Of a stretch of 64,000 nucleotides of DNA, positions 25,301-37,000 are shown piece after piece. The notes below the pieces were generated by a model that saw only the letters and a program-made list of their open reading frames with translations, made no database searches and was not told the origin of the DNA. The DNA comes from Symsagittifera roscoffensis. Its lineage: Eukaryota > Xenacoelomorpha > Acoela > Convolutidae. Where the stretch lies: positions 34,746,052 through 34,810,051 of the forward strand of contig NC_087062.1 of NCBI RefSeq assembly GCF_963678635.1. The letters are read 5' to 3'. How positions within the stretch are numbered: position 1 is the first letter of the stretch; the number at the start of each line of letters is the position of its first letter. Both the position numbers and the translations under genes were made by a program.

Positions 25301-26089
25301 ACCACCGTCCGCGTTCGGAGGGTTACCTAAACTGTCGATCCGAAACGGTCAGCAAGAGACCGATCACGTCCGCTTCCGGTGAGATACCTAAGCCGTCGAT
25401 CCGAAAAGCTCAACAATAGACTGATCACCGTCCGCGTCCGGAGGGATAACTAAACCGCCAATCCAAAAAGTTCGGCAATAGACCGATCACCCTCCGCGTC
25501 CGGAGGATACCTAAACCGTGGATTCGAGAGACTCAGCAATATACCGATCACCCCCGCGTCGGAGAAAAAACTACAACGTAGACCCGAAAAGCTCAATAAT
25601 AGACCGATCACCGTCCACGTCCGGAGGGATAACTGAAACGTAGATCCGAAAAGCTCAGCAATAGACCGTCATCGTCCGCGTCCGGAGGGATACGTAAACC
25701 GTCAATCCAAAATGCTCAGCAAAAGAACGATCACCGTCTGCGTCCGGAGGGATAACTAAACCGTCGATCCGAAAGTCTAAGCAATAGACCGATCACGTCC
25801 GCGTCCGGAGGGATACCTAAACCGTCGATTCGAAAGGCTCATCAATAGACCGATCACCGTCCCTGTCCGAGGGATAACTACACCGTAGATCCGAAAGTCT
25901 CAGCAATAGACCGATCAACGTCCGCGTCCGGAGGGATAACTAAACCGTCGATCCGAAAAACTCAGCAAGAGACCGATCACAGTCCGCGTCCGGAGGGATA
26001 CCTAAGCTGTCGATCCGAAAGGCTCAGCAATAGACCGATCACCGTCCGCGTCCGGAAGGTTACCTAAACCGTCGATCCGAAACGGTTAG
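22335..26089 (+). repeat. Satellite with repeated GTACGCTCTCGG trimer blocks
   Basis: Continuous monomers of segment A. A characteristic run (ATACGTAAACC, TAACTAAACCGCCAATCC, then CGTACGCTCTCGGAGGG and CGCCAGTCTGAAAGG) recurs near 22,430, 23,340, 23,530 and 23,850, so three- to five-monomer cassettes have been moved as units. An A-rich variant (CGTCGGAGAAAAAACTACAAC) lies near 25,549 and its B partner near 42,448. The B counterpart differs by a 185-bp addition near 39,591. No gene or other element is visible. Confidence 0.78.
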
Positions 26090-28304
26090 CAAGATACCGA
26101 TCATGTCCGCGTCCGGAGGGATACGTAAACCGTCGATCCGAAAGGCTCACCAATAGACCGATCACCGTCAGCGTCCGGAGGGTTACCTAAAGCGTCGATC
26201 CGAAACTGTCAGCAAAAGACTGATCACTGTTTAAGTCGGGAGGGATAACTAAACGGCCGATACGAAATTCTCAGCAATAGACTGAACGCCGCCTGCGTCC
26301 GGAGGGATACTTAAACCGTCCGTCCGAAACGATCAGCCATAGACCGATCACCGTCCGCGTCCGGATGGATAACTAAACCGCCAATCCGAAAGGCTCAGCA
26401 TTAGACCGATCACCGTCCGCGTCCGGAGAGATAGCTAAACCGTAGATTCAAAAGTCTCAGCAATCGATCGATCAACGTCCGCGTCCGGAGGGATAACTTA
26501 ACCGTCGATCGGAAAAGCTCAGCAATAGACCGATCACCGTCCGCATTCGGAGGGACACCTAAACCGTTGATCCGAAACGGTCAGCAAGACACCGATCATA
26601 TCCGCGTCCGGAGGGGTACGTAAACCGTCGATCCCAAAGGCTCACCAGTAGACCGATCACCCTCCGCGTTCGGAGGGTTACCTAAAGCGTCGATCCAAAA
26701 CTGTCAGTAAAAGACTGATCACTGTCCGCGTCGGGAGGGATAACTAAACGGCCGATACGAAATTCTCAACAATAGACTGAAGGCCGTCTGCGTCCAGAGG
26801 GATACCTAAACCGTCCGTCCGAAACAATCAGCCATAGACCGATCACCGTCCGCGTCCGGAGGGATATCTAAACCGCCAATCCGAAAGGTTCAGCATTAGA
26901 CCGATCACCATCCGCGTCCGGAGAGATAACTACACCGCAGATTCAAAAGTCTCAGCAATCGACTGATCAACGTCCGCGTCCGGAGGGATAACTTAACCGT
27001 TGATCGGAAAAGCTCAGCAATAGACCGATCACCGTCCGCGTCCGGAGGAACACCTAAACCGTCGATCCGAGAGGCTCATCAATAGACCGATCACCGTCCG
27101 CATTCGGAGAGTAACTACAACGTAGATCCAAAATACTCAGCAATAGACCGATTACTGTCCGCGTTCGGAGAGATACCTAAACCGTCAGTCTGAAAGGCTC
27201 AGCAATAGACCGATCACGTACGCGTCCGAAGGGATACCTAAACTGTCAATTCGAGAGGCTCTTCCATAGACCAATCACCGTCCGCGTCCGGAGGGATAAC
27301 TACACAGTAGATCCGAAAGTCTCAGCACTAGAACGATCAACGTCCGCGTCTGGAGGGATAACTAAACCGTCCATCCGAAACGGCCAGCAAGAGACCGATT
27401 ACGTCCGCGTCCGGAAGGATACCTAAACCGTCGATCCGAAAGGCTCAGCAATAGACTGAAGGCCGTCTGCGTCCTGAGCGTTACCTAAACCGTCCGTCCG
27501 AAACGATCAGCAATAGGCCGATCACCGTCCGCGTCCGGAGGGATAACTAAACCGCCAATCTGAAAGGCTCAGCATTAGACCGATCACCGTCCGCGTCCGG
27601 AGAGATAACTACACCGTAGATTCAAAAGTCTCAGCAATCGACCGATCAACGTCCGCGTCAGGAGAGATAGCTACACCGTAGATTCAAAAGTCTCAGCAAT
27701 CGACCGATCAACGTCCGCGTCCGGAGGGATAACTTAACCGTCGATCGGAAAAACTCCAATCACCGTCCGCATCCGGAGAGAAACTACAACGTAGATCCGA
27801 AAATCTCAGAAATAGACCGATCACTGTCCGCGTTCGGAGAGATACCTAAACCGTCAGTCTGGAAGGCTCAGCAATAGACCGATCACGTCCGCGTCCGAAG
27901 GGATACCTAAACCGTCAATTCGAGCGGCTCTTCCATAGACCGATCACCGTACGCGTCCGGATGGATAACTAAACAGTAGATCCGAAAGTATCAGCACTAG
28001 AAGGATCAACGTCCGCGTCTGGAGGGATAACTAAACCGTCGATCAGAAACGGTCAACAAGATGCCGATCACTTCCGCGTACGGAGGGACACCTAAACCGC
28101 CAATCTGAAAGGCTCAGCATTAGACCGATCACCGTCCGCGTCCGGAAAGATAACTACACCGTAGATTCAAAAGTCTCAGCAATCGACCGATCACCGTCCG
28201 CATCCGGAGGGATACCTAAACCGTCAATCTGAAAGGCTCAGCAAAAGACCGATCACGTCCGCGTCCGGAGGTATACCTAAACCGTCAATCTCAAAGGCTC
28301 AGCA
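26090..28304 (+). repeat. End of segment A: 494-bp and ~670-bp subrepeats
   Basis: AAACGGCCGATACGAAATTC recurs at 26,251 and 26,745 (494 bp, 8 monomers), and ACTACAACGTAGATCC with TGTCCGCGTTCGGAGAG recurs near 27,110 and 27,780 (about 670 bp, 11 monomers). A 10-bp deletion at about 27,755 joins AAACTC to CAATCACC; B retains AGCAATAGAC at this place (near 44,956). The segment ends in TCTCAAAGGCTCAGCAATAG, which B repeats near 45,498. Confidence 0.8.
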
Positions 28305-29440
28305 ATAGACCAATCAACGTCCGCGTCCGGAGGGATAACTAAACCGCCATTCCGAAAGGCTCAGCAATAGACCGATCACGTCCGCGTCCGGCGGGATACC
28401 TACACTGTCGATTCGAAAGGCTCAACAATAGACCGATCACCGTCCAGGTCTGGAGGGATAACTACAACGTAGATCCGTAAGGCTCAGCAATAGACTGATC
28501 ACCGTCCGCATCCGGAGGGATACCTCAACCGTCAGTCTGAAAGGCTCAGCAATAGACCGATCACGTCCGCGTCCGGCGGGATACCTACACCGTCGATTTG
28601 AAAGGCTCAGCAATAGACCGATCACCGTCCAGGTCTGGAGGGATAACTACACCGTAGATCCGTACGACTCAGCAATAGACTGATCATCGTCCGGAGGGAT
28701 AAATAAACCGTGGATACGAAATGCCCAGCAATAGACCGATCACCCTCCGCGTCCGGAGGGATACCTAAAACCGTCGGTCAGAAACGCTCAGCAAAAGACC
28801 GATCACCGTCCGCGTCCGGAGGAATGACTCTAGCGTAGATCCGAAAGTCTCAGCAATAGACCGATTAGCGTCCGCGGCCGGGGGGATAACTAAACTGTCG
28901 CTCCGAAAAACTCAGCAATAAAACGATCACCGTCCGCGTCCTGAGGGATAGCTAAACCATGGATCCAAAACTGTCAGAAAGAGACGGATCGCGTCCGCTT
29001 CCGAAGGGATCCGTCAGCCGTCGATCCGAAAGGCTCAGCAATAGACTGATCACCGTCCGCGTCCGGAGGGATAACTAAACCGTCTATACGAAATGCTCAG
29101 CAATAGACTGATGGCCGTCCGCGTCCTGAGGGATACCTAAACCGTCGATCCGAAAGGCTCAGCAATAGACCGATCAGCGTCCGCGTCCGCAGGAATGACT
29201 AAACTGTCGCTCCGAAAAGCTCAGCATTGGACCGATCAACGTCCGCGTACGGAGGGATAACTCAACTGTCGCTCCGAAAAGCTCAACAATAGAATAATCA
29301 CCGTCCGCGTCCGGAGGGATACCTAAACCGTCGATCCGAAAGGCTCAGCAAAAGACCGATATCCGTCCGCGTCCGGAGGGTTACCTAAACCGTCGATCCG
29401 AAACGGTCAGCAAGAGACCGATCATGTCCGCTTCCGGTGC

Positions 29441-31671
29441 GATACCTAAGCCGTCGATCCGAAAAGCTCAGCAATAGAATGATCACCGTCCGCGTCCCGA
29501 GGGATAAGTAAACCGTCGATACAAAATGCTCAGCAAGAGACTGATGGCTGTGCGCGTCCGGAGGGATACCTAAACCGTGCGTCCGAAACGCTCAGCAAAA
29601 GACCGATCACGTCCTCGTCCGGAGGGATACCTAAACCATCGATTCGAAAAACTCATCAATAGACCAATCACCGTGCACGTCCGAGGGATAACTATACTGT
29701 AGATCCGAAAGTCTCAGCAAAAAACCGATCAATGTCCGCGTCCGGAGGGATAACTAAATCGTCGATCCGAAAGTCTCAGCAAAGGACCGATCAACGTCCG
29801 CGTCCGGAGGGATAACTAAACCGCCGATCCGAAAAGCTCAGCAATAGACCGTCATCGTCCGCTTCCGGATGGGTACCTAAACCGTCAATCCGAAATGCTC
29901 AGCAAAAGATCGATCATCGTCCGCGTTCGGAGGGTTACCTAAACTGTCGATTCAAAACGGTCGGCAAGAGACCGATCACGTCCGCTTCCGGTGAGATACC
30001 TAAGCCGTCAATCCGAAAAGCTCAACAATAGACTGATCACCGTCCGTGTCTGGAGGGATAATTAAAACGTAGATCCGAAAAGCTCAGCAATAGACCGTCA
30101 TCGTCCGCGTCCGGAGGGATACCTAAACCGTCAATCCGAAATGCTCAGCAAAAGAACAATCACCGTCCGCGTCCGTAGGGATAACTAAACCGTCGATCCG
30201 AAAGTCTCAGCAGTAGACCTATCACGTCCGCGTCCGGAGGGATACCTAAACCGTCGATTCGAAATGCTCATCAATAGACCGATCACCGTCCGCGTCCGAG
30301 GGATAACTACACCGTAGATCCGAAAGTAACATCAATAGACCGATCAACGTCCGCGTCCGGAGATTAACTAAAGCCTCGATCCGAAAAGCTCAGCAAGAGA
30401 CCGATCACAGTCCGCGTCCGGAGGGATACCTAAACCGTCGATCCGAAAGGCTCAGCATTAGACCGATCAACGTCCGCGTCCGGAGGGATAACTAAACCCT
30501 CGATCCGAAAAGCCCAGCAAGAGACCGATCACAGTCCGCGTCCGGAGGGATACCTAAACCGTCGATTGGAAAGGCTCAGCATTAGACCGATCACCGTCCG
30601 CGACCGGAAGGTTACCTAAACCGACGATCCGAAACGGTCATCAAGATTTTGATCATGTCCGCGTCCGGAGGAATACGTAAAATGTCGATCCGAAAGGCTC
30701 AGCAATAGACCGATCACCGTCCGCGTCCGGAGGGATAACTAAACCGCCAATCCGAAAGGCTCAGCAATAGACCGATTACCGTCCGCGTCCGGAAGGTTAC
30801 CTAAACCGTCGATCCGAAACGGTCATCAAGATACCGATCATGTCCGCGTCCGGAGGGATACGTAAACCGTCGATCCGAAAAGCTCAACAAAAGACTGATC
30901 ACCGTCCGCCTCCACCGATCACCGTCCACGTCCGGAGGGATAACTAAAACGTAGATCCGAAAAACTCAGCAATAGACCGTCATCGTCCGCGTTCGGAGGG
31001 ATACCTAAACCGTCAATCCGAAATGCTCAGCAAAAGAACGATCACCGTCCGCGTCCGGAGGGATAACTAAACCGTCGATCCGAAAGTCTCAGCAATAGAC
31101 CTATCACGTCCGCGTCCGGAGGGATACCTAAACCGTCGATCCGAAACGGTCAGCAAAAGACCGATCACGTCCGCTTCCGGTGGGATACCTAAGCCGTCGA
31201 TCCGAAAAGCTCAGCAATAGACTGATCACCGTCCGCGTCCCGAGGGATAAGTAAACCGTCGATACAAAGTGCTCAGCAAGAGACTGATGGCTGTGCGCGT
31301 CCGGAGGGATACCTAAACCGTCCGTCCGAAACGCTCAGCAAAAGACCGATCACGTCCTCGTCCGGAGGGATAACTAAACCATCGATTCGAAAAACTCATC
31401 AATAGACCAATCACCGTCCGCGTCCGAGGGATAACTACACCGTAGATCCGAAAGTAACAGCAATAGACCGGTCAACGTCCGCGTCCGGAGGGATAACTAA
31501 ACCCTCGATCCGAAAAGCTCAGCAAGAGACCGATCACAGTCCGCGTCCGGAGGGATACCTAAACCGTCGATCCGAAAGGCTCAGCATTAGACCGATCAAC
31601 AACGTCCGCGTCCGGAGGGATAACTAAACCCTCGATCCGAAAAGCTCAGCAAGAGACCGATCACAGTCCGC
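29441..31671 (+). repeat. Nested 2,231-bp duplication, first copy
   Basis: Runs from GATACCTAAGCCGTCG at 29,441, aligned to A position 12,870, to CACAGTCCGC at 31,671, aligned to A position 15,139. It holds one 1,171-bp type unit and part of the next. It carries a 42-bp deletion at about 30,912 (CGCCTCC joined to ACCGATCACC) and a three-base AAC insertion near 31,604, neither of which the second copy shares. Confidence 0.87.
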
Positions 31672-34001
31672 GATACCTAAGCCGTCGATCCGAAAAGCTC
31701 AGCAATAGAATGATCACCGTCCGCGTCCCGAGGGATAAGTAAACCGTCGATACAAAATGCTCAGCAAGAGACTGATGGCTGTGCGCGTCCGGAGGGATAC
31801 CTAAACCGTCCGTCCGAAACGCTCAGCAAAAGACCGATCACGTCCTCGTCCGGAGGGATACCTAAACCATCGATTCGAAAAACTCATCAATAGACCAATC
31901 ACCGTGCACGTCCGAGAGATAACTACACCGTAGATCCGAAAGTCTCAGCAAAAAAACCGATCAATGTCCGCGTCCGGAGGGATAACTAAATCGTCGATCC
32001 GAAAGTCTCAGCAAAGGACCGATCAACGTCCGCGTCCGGAGGGATAACTAAACCGCCGATTCGAAAAGCTCAGCAATAGACCGTCATCGTCCGCTTCCGG
32101 AGGGGTACCTAAACCGTCAATCCGAAATGCTCAGCAAAAGACCGAGCATCGTCCGCGTTCGGAGGGTTACCTAAACTGTCGATTCAAAACGGTCGGCAAG
32201 AGACCGATCACGTCCGCTTCCGGTGAGATACATAAGCCGTCAATCCGAAAAGCTCAACAATAGACTGATCACCGTCCGCGTCTGGAGGGATAATTAAAAC
32301 GTAGATCCGAAAAGCTCAGCAATAGACCGTCATCGTCCGCGTCCGGAGGGATACCTAAACCGTCAATCCGAAATGCTCAGCAAAAGAACAATCACCGTCC
32401 GCGTCCGTAGGGATAACTAAACCGTCGATCCGAAAGTCTCAGCAGTAAACCTATCACGTCCGCGTCCGGAGGGATACCTAAACCGTCGATTCGAAATGCT
32501 CATCAATAGACCGATCACCGTCCGCGTCCGAGGGATAACTACAACGTAGATCCGAAAGTAACAGCAATAGACCGATCAACGTCCGCGTCCGGAGATAAAC
32601 TAAACCCTCGATCCGAAAAGCTCAGCAAGAGACCGATCACAGTCCGCGTCCGGAGGGATACCTAAACCGTCGATCCGAAAGGCTCAGCATTAGACCGATC
32701 AACGTCCGCGTCCGGAGGGATAACTAAACCCTCGATCCGAAAAGCTCAGCAAGAGACCGATCACAGTCCGCGTCCGGAGGGATACCTAAACCGTCAATCC
32801 GAAAGGCTCAGCATTAGACCGATCACCGTCCGCGACCGGAAGGTTACCTAAACCGACGATCCGAAACGGTCATCAAGATTTCGATCATGTCCGCGTCCGG
32901 AGGAATACGTAAACTGTCGATCCGAAAGGCTCAGCAATAGACCGATCACCGTCCGCGTCCGGAGGGATAACTAAACCGCCAATCCGAAAGCCTCAGCAAT
33001 AGAACGATCACCGTCCGCGTCCGGAAGGTTACCTAAACCGTCGATCCGAAACGGTCATCAAGATACCGATCATGTCCGCGTCCGGAGGGATACGTAAACC
33101 GTCGATCCGAAAAGCTCAACAAAAGACTGATCACCGTCCGCGTCCCGAGGGATAATTAAACCGCCAATTCAAAAGGTTCGACAATAGACCAATCACGTCC
33201 GCGTCCGGAGGGATACCTAAACCGTCGATCCGAAACGGTCAGCAAAAGTCCGATCACGTCCGCTTCCGGTGGGATACCTAAGCCGTCGACCCGAAAAGCT
33301 CAGCAATAGACTGATCACGTCCGCGTCCGGAGGGATAACTAAAACGTAGATCCGAAAAACTCAGCAATAGACCGTCATCGTCCGCGTTCGGAGGGATACC
33401 TAAACCGTCAATCCGAAATGCTCAGCAAAAGAACGATCACCGTCCGCGTCCGGAGGGATAACTAAACCGTCGATCCGAAAGTCTCAGCAATAGACCTATC
33501 ACGTCCGCGTCCGGAGGGATACCTAAACCGTCGATCCGAAACGGTCAGCAAAAGTCCGATCACGTCCGCTTCCGGTGGGATACCTAAGCCGTCGACCCGA
33601 AAAGCTCAGCAATAGACTGATCACCGTCCGCGTCCCGAGGGATAAGTAAACCGTCGATACAAAATGCTCAGCAAGAGACTGATGGCTGTGCGCGTCCGGA
33701 GGGATACCTAAACCGTCCGTCCGAAACGCTCAGCAAAAGACCGATCACGTCCTCGTCCGGAGGGATAACTAAACCATCGATTCGAAAAACTCATCAATAG
33801 ACCAATCACCGTCCGCGTCCGAGGGATAACTAAACCCTCGATCCGAAAAGCTCAGCAAGAGACGGATCACAGTCCGCGTTCGGAGGGATACCTAAGCCGT
33901 CGATCCGAAAGGCTCAGCATTAGACCGATCAACGTCCGCGTCCGGAGGGATAACTAAACCCTCGATCCGAAAAGCTCAGCAAGAGACGGATCACAGTCCG
34001 C
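31672..34001 (+). repeat. Nested duplication, second copy
   Basis: Restarts at GATACCTAAGCCGTCG with an offset of 2,231 from the first copy; GGCTGTGCGCG at 29,546 and 31,777 confirms this. The seam CAGTCCGC-GATACC lacks 9 bp compared with a normal monomer, so the join is out of register. The second copy differs from the first by an extra A near 31,951, by lacking the 42-bp deletion, by a 121-bp gain near 33,195 and by the loss of the GAAAGTAAC monomer near 33,828. Confidence 0.87.
33193..33622 (+). repeat. Two-monomer cassette duplicated 306 bp apart
   Basis: The cassette GGTCAGCAAAAGTCCGATC ... GCCGTCGACCCGAAAAG occurs around 33,193-33,317 and again around 33,499-33,622 (AAAAGTCCG at 33,244 and 33,550). 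The rare AGTCCGATC and GACCCGAAA variants in both show that one was copied from the other. The A counterpart (near 14,400) lacks the first occurrence, so the cassette was inserted upstream of its source. Confidence 0.82.
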
Positions 34002-37000
34002 GTTCGGAGGGATACCTAAACCGTCGATCCGAAAGGCTCAGCATTAGACCGATCACCGTCCGCGACCGGAAGGTTACCTAAACCGACGATCCGAAACGGT
34101 CATCAAGATTTCGATCATGTCCGCGTCCGGAGGGATACGTAAACTGTCGATCCGAAAGGCTCAGCAATAGACCGATCACCGTCCGCGTCCGGAGGGATAA
34201 CTAAACCGCCAATCCGAAAGGCTCAGCAATAGACCGATCCCAGTCCGCGTCCGGAAGGTTACCTAAACCGTCGATCCGAAACGGTCATCAAGATACCAAT
34301 CATGTCCGCGTCCGGAGGGATACGTAAACCGTCGATCCGAAAAGCTTAACAAAAGACTGATCACCGTCCGCGTCCCGAGGGATAATTAAACCGCCAATTC
34401 AAAAGGTTCGGCAATAGACCGATCACCGTCCACGTCCGGAGGGATAACTAAAACGTAGATCCGAAAAACTCAGCAATAGACCGTCATCGTCCGCGTTCGG
34501 AGGGATACCTAAACCGTCAATCCGAAATGCTCAGCAAAAGAACGATCACCGTCCGCGTCCGGAGGGATAACTAAACCGTCGATCCGAAAGTCTCAGCAAT
34601 AGACCTATCACGTCCGCGTCCGGAGGGATACCTAAACCGTCGATCCGAAACGGTCAGCAAGAGACCGATCACGTCCGCTTCCGGTGGGATACCTAAGCCG
34701 TCGATCCGAAAAGCTCAGCAATAGACTGATCACCGTCCGCGTCCCGAGGGATAAGTAAACCGTCGATACAAAATGCTCAGCAAGAGACTGATGGCTGTGC
34801 GCGTCCGGAGGGATACCTAAACCGTCCGTCCGAAACGCTCAGCAAAAGACCGATCACGTCCTCGTCCGGAGGGATACCTAAACCATCGATTCGAAAAACT
34901 CATCAATAGACCAATCACCGTGCACGTCCGAGGGATAACTACACCGTAGATCCGAAAGTCTCAGCAATAAACCGATCAACGTCCGCGTCCGGAGGGATAA
35001 CTAAATTGTCGATCCGAAAGTCTCAGCAAAGGACCGATCAACGTCCGCGTCCGGAGGGATAACTAAACCGCCGATCCGAAAAGCTCAGCAATAGACCGTC
35101 ATCGTCCGCTTCCGGAGGGGTACCTAAACCGTCAATCCGAAATGCTCAGCAAAAGACCGATCATCTTCCGCGTTCGGAGGGTTACCTAAACTGTCGATCC
35201 GAAAAGCTCAACAATAGACTGATCACTGTCCGCGTCTGGAGGGATAATTAAACCGCCAATCCAAAAGGTTCGGCAATAGACCGATCACCCTCCACGTCCG
35301 GAGGAATAACTAAAACGTAGATCCGAAAAGCTCAGCAATAGACCGTCATCGTCCGCGTCCGGAGGGATACCTAAACCGTCAATCCGAAATGCTCAGCAAA
35401 AGAACAATCACCGTCAGCGTCCGGAGGGATAACTAAACCGTTGATCCGAAAGTCTCAGCAATAGACCTATCACGTCCGCGTCCGGAGGGATACCTAAACC
35501 GTCAATTCGAAATGCTCATCAATAGACCGATCACCGTCCGCGTCCGAGGGACAACTACACCGTAGATCCAAAAGTATCAGCAATAGACCGATCAACGTCC
35601 GCGTCCGGAGGGATAACTAAACCCTCGATCCGAAAAGCTCAGCAAGAGACCGATCACAGTCCGCGTCCGGAGGGATAACTAAAACGTAGATCCGAAAAAC
35701 TCAGCAATAGACCATCATCGTCCGCGTCCGGAGGGATACGTAAACTGTCGATCCGAAAGGCTCAGCAATAGACCGATCACCGTCCGCGTCCGGAGGGATA
35801 ACTAAACCGCCAATCCGAAAGGTTCGGCAATAGACCGATCACCGTCCACGTCCGGAGGGATAACTAAAACGTAGATCCGAAAAACTCAGCAAAAGACCGT
35901 CATCGTCCGCGTCCGGAGGGATATCTAAACCGTCAATCCGAAATGCTCAGCAAAAGAACGATCACCGTCCGCGTCCGGAGGGATAACTAAACCGTCGATC
36001 CGAAAGTCTCAGCAATAGACCTATCACGTCCGCATCCGGAGGGATACCCAAACCGTCTCTTCGAAATGCTAACCAAAAGACCGATCACCGTCCGAGTCCG
36101 AGGGATAACTAAACCCTCGATCCGAAAGTATCAGCAATAGACCGATCAACGTCCGCGTCCGGAGGGATACCCAAACCGTCGGTCGAAAACGCTCAGCAAA
36201 AGACCGATCACCTTTCGCGTCCTGAGGGATACCTAAACCGTCGATCCGAAAGGCTCAGCACTAGACCGATCACCGTACGCGACCGGAAGGTTACCTAAAC
36301 CGTCGATCCGAAACGGTCATCAAGATTTCGATCATGTCCGCGTCCGGAGGGATACGTAAACCGTCGATCCGAAAAGCTCAACAAAAGACTGATCACCGTC
36401 CGCGTCCCGAGGGATAATTAAACCGCCAATCCAAAAGGTTCGGCAATAGACCGATCACCGTCCACGTCCGGAGGGATAACTACACCGTAGATCCGAAAGT
36501 ATCAGCAATAGACCGATCAACGTCCGCGTCCGGAGGGATAACTAAACCGTCGATCCGAAAAGCTCAGCAAAAGACCAATCAAAGTCCGCATCCGGAGGGA
36601 TACCTAAACTGTCGATCCGAAAGGTTCAGCAATTGACCGATCACCGTCCGCGTCCGGAAGGTTACCTAAACTGTCGATCCGAAACGGTCATCAAGATACC
36701 GATCATGTCCGCGTCCGGAGGGATACGTAAACCGTCGATCCGAAAGGCTCAGCAATAGCCCGATCACCGTCCGCGTCCGGAGGGATAACTAAACTGACAA
36801 TCCGAAAGGCTCAGCAATAGACCGATCATCGTCCGCGTCCGGAAGGTTACCTAAACCGTCGATCCGAAACGGTCATCAAGATACCGATCATGTCCGCGTC
36901 CGGAGGGATACGTAAACCGTCGATCCGAAAGGCTCAGCAATAGACCGATCACCGTCCGCGTCCGGAGGGATAACTAAACAGCCAATCGGAAAGGCTCAGC

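Larger units (their letters stand above)
11734..28304 (+). repeat. Segmental satellite duplication, segment A (16.6 kb)
   Basis: Matches segment B across its length. The initial offset is 16,571 bp (CAATCAACG at 11,740 and 28,311; CTCTAGCGTAG at 12,257 and 28,828) and it changes only at discrete indels of whole or part HOR units. In the stretches I compared base by base the two copies are identical or differ by about 1%. A-specific changes are two extra 739-bp units (16.4-18.4 kb), an extra 617-bp unit (18.6-19.8 kb), a 246-bp duplication near 21,843, a missing monomer near 16,350 and a 10-bp deletion at about 27,755. The A-B junction lies in a shared ATAGACC motif. An assembly duplication is possible but would not easily give these structural differences. 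Confidence 0.9.
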
